From: Bacilli bacterium
GTDB taxonomy: Bacteria; Bacillota_I; Bacilli_A; RF39; UBA660
NCBI GenBank assembly: GCA_017397685.1
Contig: JAFQID010000036.1
Span: 1 to 52,111 of the forward strand
Length of the DNA stretch: 52,111 nt
Direction of reading: 5' to 3'
Position 1 is the stretch's first letter; every line of letters starts with the position of its first letter. Below the pieces are notes generated by a model that saw only the letters and a program-made list of their open reading frames with translations, was not told the origin of the DNA and did no database searches. Shown in pieces: positions 7,561 through 14,301 of the stretch. A program made the position numbers and the translations under genes.

Positions 7561-9357
7561 ATGAAAGTAAATATGGTAAAAATAAATAATTATAAATCCT
7601 TAGGTAAAGAAAAAAATATTTTAACATTGGATGATATAAATATTATAGTTGGTAAAAATGAATCTGGTAAATCTAATGTGGTAGAAGCACTTAGTGGAAT
7701 AGATTTAACAGGAATAGATACAAAAGGATATTTTGATAGAAAGAACAAAATGGATTTAAGTGCCCCAATTTGTATTGAGTTAGAATTAGAGCCATATAAA
7801 AGTGAACTAAAAAAAGATAGAAAATTAACTTTAATGAAAATTATAATTAATTCTTATTTTGATATACAATATGAAGGTGGTTTTTCAGAAAGTATAAATA
7901 AAAATAAAGAATTTAATACAGCTAGGAACATTGTTTTAGACATTGTTAATAAATATACAATAAATTGGCAAGATGAAACAAATAGAAAGAGGTTTAAAGA
8001 TTTAATTGACAGTATTAAAAATGCAGAAAATAAAATTTTTATAAATTTTAATTACATAGATACTCTCATTAGTAAATTAAAAGCAAGTTCATATGATACA
8101 TTTAAAGATGAATTAATAGATAATATTAAAAAATGTAGAGATATTTTAAATTCTTATTATGAGTATTTTCCTAAATTCTTTTTCATTGATGACTACACTT
8201 TAAAATCTGAATATTCAAAAAAAGAAATATTAGAAGAAAATACACAAGAAGTAAATATGTTAAAAAAATTATTAAAAGCTGCTAATATAGATTTTGAAGA
8301 ATTTGTTAGTTATTGGGATTTTACAGATGTAGCTGTAAAAAAACAAATGGAAAGAAAATTTAATAATAATTTAACAGTTAATTTAGTAGATAAATTTAAC
8401 GAGTTTTATACTCAAGAACAGGTTAAAGTAGAAATTGATTTTCATGAAGCAAATGTTTCGTTACTTTTTGATACAACCGGAACTATTATGAGCTATGATG
8501 AAAGAAGTCAAGGATTAAAATGGTATTTTAATACATACGTAAAAATGCAATCAGAAAACTTAAATCATAATAATGTTATATATGTAATGGATGAACCTGG
8601 TACAAAATTACATGTTAATGCTCAAAAAGAATTAATTACATTATTCAAGAATTTAACTACTAAGGAAAATCAAATTGTATATACAACTCATTCACCTTAT
8701 ATGTTAGATCAAACCAATTTGAATTGTGTTAGATTAGTTTCTAAAGATGAAGATGGATATACCTATATTTATAATAAATTTCATTCATTACCTAATTCAG
8801 ATAAAACTAAAATGGATACTATGACTCCAATATATGATGCTATGGGTTTTGATTATAAATATAATTTTGGACCATCAAGTAATAAAAAAAATATAGTTGT
8901 TGAAGGGCCTTCAGATTATAATTATATTCAAGCATATCTATTCCAAAAAAAATTAAGCACGAGAAATACTCCTTATATAATTCCATCAATGGGCGTAGAT
9001 AATATTAATAGAATTGTTTCTATATTAATTGGTTGGGGATGTGATTATGCAATTATATTGGATAATGATACACAAGGTAGAAATGAATATAAAAAATTAA
9101 CAAAAAAATTAGATGTATTAAATGACAAAATTTCATTTACAGATGGTACAAACATTTTAAATGACAAGACTAATCATATGATAGAAAATGTGTTTAGTAG
9201 TAATGATTATAATACTTTTATTAATAAACCAGATTATGATAATTTAAAAATTTACTATTCAAAACAAATACTAGAAAAAGTAAAAAATAAAGAAATTGTT
9301 TTTTCTAAGGAAACAATGACTAACTTTGATAAAATTTTTTCACAAATTATAAAATAA
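7561..9357 (+). CDS. OLD-family ATP-dependent endonuclease (AAA ATPase plus TOPRIM)
   Basis: A 598-residue protein. The start is at 7561 behind GAAAGGAG; the longer TTG-started frame would include the ribosome site. The N-terminal ABC/SMC-like ATPase has Walker A GKNESGKS (31-38), a signature-like YDERSQGLKWYF (from about 312), Walker B VIYVMDEPG (Asp344, Glu345) and switch His377 in TTHSPYMLD. The C-terminal TOPRIM domain has VVEGPSD with Glu448 and ILDNDTQG with Asp501-x-Asp503, the metal-binding residues. All catalytic positions look intact. OLD-family proteins cut or nick DNA and act in phage exclusion, Gabija and PARIS-like systems. Here the partner is not a UvrD helicase but a methyltransferase-like protein 13 bases downstream, so the class is unclear. 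A defence role is inferred from family and mobile context. Confidence 0.88.
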   Translation: MKVNMVKINNYKSLGKEKNILTLDDINIIVGKNESGKSNVVEALSGIDLTGIDTKGYFDRKNKMDLSAPICIELELEPYKSELKKDRKLTLMKIIINSYFDIQYEGGFSESINKNKEFNTARNIVLDIVNKYTINWQDETNRKRFKDLIDSIKNAENKIFINFNYIDTLISKLKASSYDTFKDELIDNIKKCRDILNSYYEYFPKFFFIDDYTLKSEYSKKEILEENTQEVNMLKKLLKAANIDFEEFVSYWDFTDVAVKKQMERKFNNNLTVNLVDKFNEFYTQEQVKVEIDFHEANVSLLFDTTGTIMSYDERSQGLKWYFNTYVKMQSENLNHNNVIYVMDEPGTKLHVNAQKELITLFKNLTTKENQIVYTTHSPYMLDQTNLNCVRLVSKDEDGYTYIYNKFHSLPNSDKTKMDTMTPIYDAMGFDYKYNFGPSSNKKNIVVEGPSDYNYIQAYLFQKKLSTRNTPYIIPSMGVDNINRIVSILIGWGCDYAIILDNDTQGRNEYKKLTKKLDVLNDKISFTDGTNILNDKTNHMIENVFSSNDYNTFINKPDYDNLKIYYSKQILEKVKNKEIVFSKETMTNFDKIFSQIIK

Positions 9358-9370
9358 AGGAGATAAAATT

Positions 9371-10660
9371 ATGTTAAATGAATTAAATGCAAAATTAAAA
9401 CAATTAGACATGGCTATGTCTAAAATTATAGATAATATTAGAAAAGTGAATGAACCTAGTAAAAAAGATTTAGAAATACTATCATCACTTTATCAAATGA
9501 CTTTAGAAACTTATAAGAATAATTATAGTATTAATAAATTAGATATACTTTCTTATACTGATATAAATGAAGTTCATAATATTCTAGAACGTTATGGATA
9601 TTTAGAAGTGAAAAAAACAGAAAACAAAATAAGTTTAGAACCCAAAACTTCTCAACCTACAAATACTCAACGTAATGTACCAGATATCGTAGAACCAACA
9701 GCTTATCAAGAAGATGATGATAGTGAGAAAAAAACAGATGAAGATATAGAAGATATATTTATAGAACAAAAAAATCCATTTAATTCAAATGGACCGGTTT
9801 ATGCATTTGCCAATGAAGCACTTAGTCAATATATGAAAAATTATGATTTTAATGGAAAAAGTGTATTGGCTTCATTAGGTAGTGGTGACTTTGCACTTAA
9901 TGCATATTTAATGGGTGCAAGTCAAGTAGATACCTTTGATATTAATCAATATACATATTATTTTTATCAATTAAAAAAATCATTAATAATGAAATATGAT
10001 TTTGATTCTTTTTGTAATTTTATAAAAAATCCACATCAAATTTTTGCAAGATTTGGAGATTATAAACAATTTTTAGACTCTGAAAGTATAGCATTTTTTG
10101 AAAAACTAGTTAGAATTTACGATGGTAATACAACAGCATTATTAAAAAAAGTTTTTATTGATAAAGTTGGAGAAGAAAAGAATCAATGGAATGAAAGTAA
10201 TACCTTTGATAGCACAGAAGAATTATTTTTAATAGCTCAATATAAAAATCCATATTTACAATCTGAACAAAATTATAATCAATTAAAACAACAACTTATG
10301 AAAAAAAGTAATGATGAATTTTACTTTGAAGATTTATATCAATTTACTCCAGAAAAAAAATATGACATTGTTTATTTGAGTAATATTGGAGATTATTGTA
10401 AAAGCGAAGAAGAATTTAAAAATTTTGTAATGCAGTTAAAAGAACGTGTGTTAAATGAAAATGGTATTATTATAATAGTATCTATTACTAACCATATAAT
10501 GATGGATTATGATAGTTGTGAAAGAACTAAAATGAATTGGGATGAAATGGAACAATTTAATAAAAATAATGAAGGAAGAGCATATTTGCCTATTTGTAAT
10601 TTAGGTGTTCAAAATGTTTATACAACATATCCACATCAGACTAAAAAACACGGATTATAA
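9371..10660 (+). CDS. Methyltransferase-like partner of the OLD nuclease (unknown function)
   Basis: A 429-residue protein, 13 bases after the OLD gene with its own AAAGGAG site, so surely co-transcribed. Residues 1-90 are helical and end in a segment that could be a small winged helix (INEVHNILERYGYLEV). A charged acidic linker (about 110-135) follows. From about 160 there is a Rossmann-like domain: SVLASLGSGDFALNAYLMGA resembles the SAM-binding glycine loop, QVDTFDINQY gives the acidic residue at the end of strand 2, and KYDIVYLSNIGDYC (about 330) sits where a methyltransferase has motif IV. The NPPY or DPPY motif of DNA amino-methyltransferases and the PCQ motif of cytosine-C5 enzymes are both absent. 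The layout is closer to BtaA/DUF3419-like enzymes. It may modify a small molecule or protein, or only sense SAM. Confidence 0.6.
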   Translation: MLNELNAKLKQLDMAMSKIIDNIRKVNEPSKKDLEILSSLYQMTLETYKNNYSINKLDILSYTDINEVHNILERYGYLEVKKTENKISLEPKTSQPTNTQRNVPDIVEPTAYQEDDDSEKKTDEDIEDIFIEQKNPFNSNGPVYAFANEALSQYMKNYDFNGKSVLASLGSGDFALNAYLMGASQVDTFDINQYTYYFYQLKKSLIMKYDFDSFCNFIKNPHQIFARFGDYKQFLDSESIAFFEKLVRIYDGNTTALLKKVFIDKVGEEKNQWNESNTFDSTEELFLIAQYKNPYLQSEQNYNQLKQQLMKKSNDEFYFEDLYQFTPEKKYDIVYLSNIGDYCKSEEEFKNFVMQLKERVLNENGIIIIVSITNHIMMDYDSCERTKMNWDEMEQFNKNNEGRAYLPICNLGVQNVYTTYPHQTKKHGL

Positions 10661-11001
10661 AAAAAATTAAAAATATTTATACCTTATAAATAAAGGACTA
10701 AATGGAAATTTTTGTATATTTTTTGAAAACGTGCCGTTGTGTGTCCTAAAAAAATGTGTTAAAAAGGTAATATAGGGTAATTGTGAGAAGGACTAATTTT
10801 GAGGGATTTTATCTCTCTTTTTTTGTGCCCTTTTTTAATTGCTCTATTAGAAAGGAGTGTGACAATATGATTAAAAATTATCTAAACCGTCGGAGACTAT
10901 AATGGGTCTTAAGGAGTTATCCCTAACAAGAAAAAGGTGTGATAACACCATGCTTGATAGATTGAAATTATATTATATGTCATAAGAATCGAGGTGAAAA
11001 T
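10661..11001 (+). other. Non-coding stretch between cargo and mobilisation relics
   Basis: About 340 bases without a clear gene. It holds a weak hairpin with a T-run (GAGGGATTTTATCTCTC then TTTTTTT, about 10801-10825). A good ribosome site AAAGGAG (about 10851) sits before an 11-codon frame starting MIKNYLNRR (10867). A short frame at 10902-10985 starts MGLKELSLTRKRCD. The last two overlap in different frames and may be one small gene broken by a frameshift. An origin of transfer could lie here, given the mobC relic, but none was recognised. Confidence 0.5.
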
Positions 11002-11256
11002 CTGAAAAGAAAATGGATGTATAAAATAGATGTTCAAAGAAAATTAGGAGTATCAGAAAAACAATTAAATCGTGCTATAAAGGTATTGGAAAAATTACAT
11101 TACTTTGAAAATTGGATTTATTATAAATTAGGTCCAAGTAGCGATTTAATTGTTTTTTTTAATTTAGAATTTGTGGATTGGTTAAAAAAAGTTTATTTCA
11201 ATAAACAAGGATTTTATTTAGATAGAGAAATAAACATGGATTTGGTCCACATTTAG
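11002..11256 (+). pseudogene. Truncated HTH-like protein of the mobile element
   Basis: From CTG 11002 (behind GAGGTGAAAA) or ATG 11017 a frame of about 80 codons reads MYKIDVQRKLGVSEKQLNRAI, which looks like a helix-turn-helix (DVQRKLGVSEKQLNRAIKVLE). It carries on through YFENWIYYKLGPSSDLIVFF and ends DREINMDLVHI. Its last residues lie where the mobC-like frame begins, in another frame, so its natural C-terminus was probably replaced in a deletion. It may be the remnant of a plasmid- or element-type replication or regulatory protein; the family was not recognised. Confidence 0.45.
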
Positions 11257-11546
11257 CTGCTTATGTTAGAAGTGCTTGTATTTATGAAACTGTATATAAA
11301 GAAAATATTGAAGGTAGAACTGAGATTCTAGCAAAGATAAGTGAAGTTATTGGTATCGTTAATAAAATAAAATATGAACAAGGTCAGCTGGTTAAAAATC
11401 TGTTGATTTCTAAAGGCGATATAAAAATGATTGAGGATAACAATAATCTTCTTCATAATGAAATTAAGGATTTAATTAAAACAGTGGAAAACACTTTAAA
11501 AATTACTCATATAAAAGAAGTAAAGCAGAAACTAGATTCTAAATAG
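11226..11546 (+). pseudogene. mobC-like mobilisation protein, 3' remnant
   Basis: Frame without a start codon, opening after a TAG at 11223-11225. It begins HGFGPHLAAYVRSACIYE, a stretch typical of MobC/relaxosome accessory proteins (the ..L..YIR.. segment after the ribbon-helix-helix). It then runs through a helical C-terminal region to TAG 11544-11546. The N-terminal DNA-binding part is missing. Together with the overlapping HTH frame this marks a deletion scar near 11225-11240 that removed the rest of a mobilisation module, including any relaxase. Confidence 0.65.
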
Positions 11547-11559
11547 TTTCTGCTTTTTT
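11523..11559 (+). terminator. Rho-independent terminator after the mobC relic
   Basis: AAGCAGAAACTA (11523-11534) and TAGTTTCTGCTT (11544-11555) form a perfect 12-bp stem with a 9-base loop, followed by a T-run to 11559. It overlaps the stop codon of the mobC remnant. Confidence 0.85.
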
Positions 11560-11613
11560 CTTAAAGTATTATTTTGTATTATTTCTCATAGTTTTATATA
11601 AGGGAGCGTGATT

Positions 11614-11802
11614 ATGAATAACAATTATTTTATGGGAAGTAAAGCAGTAAAAAATAAGAATAAAGAAATACTTTTAGAAGTGGCTCTCACTTTAAATAAA
11701 GAGTTATTTAATGAAAATAAAATTTCATATAAAATGTTTAAATACACTGAGGAGAATATTTTAAAAGAATTAAAAAGTCGTAATTTAAGTGGTGCTCATT
11801 AA
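11614..11802 (+). CDS. Small protein preceding the serine recombinase
   Basis: 62 residues, starting at ATG 11614 behind AAGGGAG. It begins MNNNYFMGSKAVKNKNKEIL and contains FKYTEENILKELKSRN; it looks helical and charged. Small proteins of this kind occur directly before large serine recombinases in Firmicutes integrative elements. Its role is unknown; a recombination directionality factor is one possibility, based only on position and size. It lies 47 bases before the recombinase gene, after its own upstream terminator. Confidence 0.7.
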   Translation: MNNNYFMGSKAVKNKNKEILLEVALTLNKELFNENKISYKMFKYTEENILKELKSRNLSGAH

Positions 11803-11849
11803 ATTTATGAAAAATTATGCTATAGTGTTTTTAGAAAGGAGAAGAAGAA

Positions 11850-13559
11850 TTGGATTTATATACTGTTCGAAAGCAGTTAAATATGGGAATGCCACTTACA
11901 AGTATAAAACTTAGAGTAACAGATTATGCAAGAGTATCAACAGATCATTTAGAACAAAAGAAATCTCTTCAAAATCAAGTGGAACATTTTGAACAATATA
12001 TAAAGGAAAATCCAAATTGGACTTATGTCAAAGGTTATGTAGATGATGGAATAACTGGTACAAGTGATGTTAAAAGAGATAACTTTATGAAAATGATTGA
12101 AGATGCTAGAAGTGGTAAATTTGATTTAATAGTTACTAAAGAAATATCTAGATTTTCAAGAAATACTCTTGATAGTATTAAATATACTAGAGAACTTTTA
12201 TCTTATGGAGTGGCTGTACTATTTGTAAATGATAATATTAATACTGCTATGCCTGATTCTGAACTTAGATTAACCATAATGGCTTCTATGGCACAAGATG
12301 AAATTAGACGTTTATCAGAACGCGTTAAATTCGGTATGAATCGTGCAATAGAACGTGGAGAAATATTAGGTAATGATTTGCTTTATGGTTATAAAAAAGA
12401 TAAAGATACTGGAGTATTAAATATCATAGAGGAAGAAGCAAAAGTTGTTAGAAAAATTTATGAACTATATGCAGTTGAAGAATTAACACTTTCTAAAATT
12501 GTTAAAACATTAAATAGTGAAGGTTTAAAAACTTGTCAAGGTAAGAAATGGTGCATATCTACCATTTCACGGATGATAGAAAATCCTAAATATAAAGGAT
12601 ATTATTGTGCAAGAAAATCTGAAATAGTAGATTACATGACTAAAAAGATAAAATACTTTGAAAAAGATGATTGGGTTATCTATGAAGATAAAACAAGAAT
12701 ACCACCAATAATTGATGAGGATTTATGGGATAGAGCTAACAATCGTTTAATATCAAGAAAGAAAGCATTTAGTGAACGAAAAGAAGATAAAAGTATTTAT
12801 ATAAATAGATACTTATATAGTGCTAAAATATTTTGTGGACAGCACAATACTGTTTTCCACAGAAGAGAATTTAGAAAAAATAAAAAAGATATTACTTGGG
12901 TTTGTTCCGAATATTTGAAGAATGGTAAATCAACTTGTGATTCACCTAATATTAGAGAATCTGACCTTGATGCAATTTTTAAAGACTTAATTTCTAAACT
13001 ACAAATAGATTCAAATGAAGTTATTGATACTCTTATGAACTATTATAAAAATCTAGAAATAGATACTGGTATAGACGAAGAAATAAGTTTAATAGAAAAA
13101 GAAATAAATAATCTTTATGCTAAAAAAGACAAATTATTAGAACTTAGCTTACAAGGTAGTTTATCAAATACAGAGTTCTATGAAAGGAATAATTCTTTTA
13201 ATGAAAAAATTAAAGTACTTGATAGTGAACTTAATAAGTTAAAAAGTCAAAAAGAGGAAATAAAAGGAACAACTAATAAAACTAAGGAACTTGCTGAAAT
13301 TTTAAAACAAAAAGTTAATTCTAAATCTACAATAGATAAAATAATTAGTTCTTTACTAGAACGTATCGCAGTATCTAAAATTTGTAATGATAAAAATAAT
13401 ATGGAATTAAATATATTTTTATCATACAAGGAGAATGATGAAACAAAAAAACTACAACCTATTTTAAAAAATAGGTATGAATTTAAAAGAGGATACGACA
13501 CACAAGGAACTAAAAGATATAAGGTCAATTACCAAGTGAATTGTTATTTTTGTCTTTAA
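11850..13559 (+). CDS. Large serine recombinase (site-specific integrase)
   Basis: A 569-residue recombinase starting at TTG 11850, 8 bases after AGAAAGGAG. The catalytic domain has YARVSTD with the nucleophile Ser30, then ITGTSDVKRDNFMKMI, KEISRFSRNTLD and MASMAQDEIRRLSERV with the active-site arginines. The recombinase domain follows (NDLLYGYKKD, IYELYAVEELTLSKIVKTLN). A Cys-containing zinc ribbon (KIFCGQHNTVFH ... WVCSEY ... STCDSPN) comes next, then a coiled coil at about residues 410-475. All domains of a working integrase of the Tn4451/TndX type are present. Its gene ends about 45 bases from the inferred right crossover, the usual position next to an attachment site. Confidence 0.93.
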   Translation: MDLYTVRKQLNMGMPLTSIKLRVTDYARVSTDHLEQKKSLQNQVEHFEQYIKENPNWTYVKGYVDDGITGTSDVKRDNFMKMIEDARSGKFDLIVTKEISRFSRNTLDSIKYTRELLSYGVAVLFVNDNINTAMPDSELRLTIMASMAQDEIRRLSERVKFGMNRAIERGEILGNDLLYGYKKDKDTGVLNIIEEEAKVVRKIYELYAVEELTLSKIVKTLNSEGLKTCQGKKWCISTISRMIENPKYKGYYCARKSEIVDYMTKKIKYFEKDDWVIYEDKTRIPPIIDEDLWDRANNRLISRKKAFSERKEDKSIYINRYLYSAKIFCGQHNTVFHRREFRKNKKDITWVCSEYLKNGKSTCDSPNIRESDLDAIFKDLISKLQIDSNEVIDTLMNYYKNLEIDTGIDEEISLIEKEINNLYAKKDKLLELSLQGSLSNTEFYERNNSFNEKIKVLDSELNKLKSQKEEIKGTTNKTKELAEILKQKVNSKSTIDKIISSLLERIAVSKICNDKNNMELNIFLSYKENDETKKLQPILKNRYEFKRGYDTQGTKRYKVNYQVNCYFCL

Positions 13560-13583
13560 AAGACATATAATTTTTCACTTGGT

Positions 13584-13605
13584 GACTTCATTCTCTTACA
13601 CTAAG
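13584..13605 (+). repeat. Element right-end inverted repeat (attR arm)
   Basis: The + strand starts GACTTCATTC and ends CACTAAG, the inverted partner of 7424-7445. Outside it lies TTC and then host gene sequence. The inferred crossover dinucleotide is at 13607-13608. Confidence 0.8.
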
Positions 13606-14184
13606 TTCAAATAAATTTACAAAATCACCTTGTTTAGATATATATGCTCCGGTTAAGGAAGCGAATTCTACTGATGTGTCTACTTTTACTTTTCCTTCTA
13701 AGTTTGCTTCTTTTAGTGCATAATTAAACATCATTAGTGGCATTCCACCTGATCTACCAGCAAGTACTGTTTTTCCTTTTAAATCTTCGATTTTGAAAGA
13801 TTCTTTTAAAGAACAATCACCAACAATAAATTGACCATCTCTTTTTGTTAATGAAGCGAAAGTAAATAGTCTTTCATTGCTGCCATTTACTAAAACATAC
13901 ATCGTTGCTTCTGGTCCTGAAAAACCAATATTAGCATCACCTGATAAAACTGCTGATGCTACTTTATCAGCTCCTGGGGTTAAGATTAGGTCTATTTCTA
14001 TATTTTCTTCTTTGAAATAATCATTTTCTATTGATACGTACCATGGGGCATAGAAAACGGAGTGAGTAACTTCTGCGACTGTTATTTTTGTTAGAGGTGT
14101 TTCTTTTTTGTTTCTTTTTATTATTAGTATACTAAGAGTTATGATTATAATTGAAATTAATGTAATAAGTAAAATTTTTTTCAT
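13588..14184 (-). pseudogene. NMT1/SsuA-like substrate-binding protein, N-terminal fragment
   Basis: A 198-residue frame with an uncleaved-looking N-terminal membrane anchor (about residues 4-23, no lipobox Cys). The NMT1/THI5-like fold follows: EVTHSVFYAPWYVSIENDYF, GADKVASAVLSGDANIGFSG, GRSGGMPLMMFNYAL and GDFVNLFE at residues 186-193. The last five codons (LSVRE, stop) come from the element end. The rest of the protein is encoded at 7015-7419 on the other side of the insertion. It starts behind AAAGGATG. As it stands the product would be a half-protein missing one lobe, so transport is probably lost unless the element excises. No TPP-type riboswitch was seen in the 117-base upstream gap. 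Confidence 0.88.
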
Positions 14185-14267
14185 TTTTATACCATCCTTT
14201 CTTTGGTATTATATTCTTATGTGTAAAAAAAGTGATTTGTTTGCTTTTATGTGTTTGGTTTTTGAGT

Positions 14268-14273
14268 TATAAT
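14268..14273 (+). promoter_or_regulatory. -10 element before pcrA
   Basis: TATAAT lies 28 bases before the ATG in the short divergent gap. No well-spaced -35 was found, so only the -10 is offered. Confidence 0.35.
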
Positions 14274-14301
14274 AATTTAGTAATTAAGGAGAAGTTAAAT
14301 T

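Larger units (their letters stand above)
7421..13607. mobile_element. Serine-recombinase integrative element with OLD nuclease cargo (about 6.19 kb)
   Basis: The element is inserted inside a substrate-binding protein gene. Both junctions carry the shared minus-strand tetramer GAAC (7419-7422 and 13605-13608). Just inside lie imperfect inverted repeats of 22 bp (7424-7445 and 13584-13605, 18 of 22 matching). Circular joining would give CACTAAGAGAACTTAGTG, a perfect 7-bp dyad whose centre is the GA dinucleotide, as expected for a large serine recombinase site. Genes in order: OLD-TOPRIM ATPase, methyltransferase-like protein, relics of a small HTH gene and mobC, a 62-residue protein, serine recombinase. 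No relaxase is present, so it looks like a decayed mobilisable element that may still excise. Its genes are more A-rich on the coding strand than the host genes. Confidence 0.85.

Noticed and set aside
9371..10660. Methyltransferase-like gene as a DNA modification enzyme of a restriction system
   Set aside because: No NPPY/DPPY or PCQ catalytic motif is visible, and no target-recognition domain or specificity subunit is present.
14185..14301. TPP riboswitch before the NMT1-type transporter
   Set aside because: The gap is only 117 bases, and no CUGAGA-type core or suitable pairing was seen.
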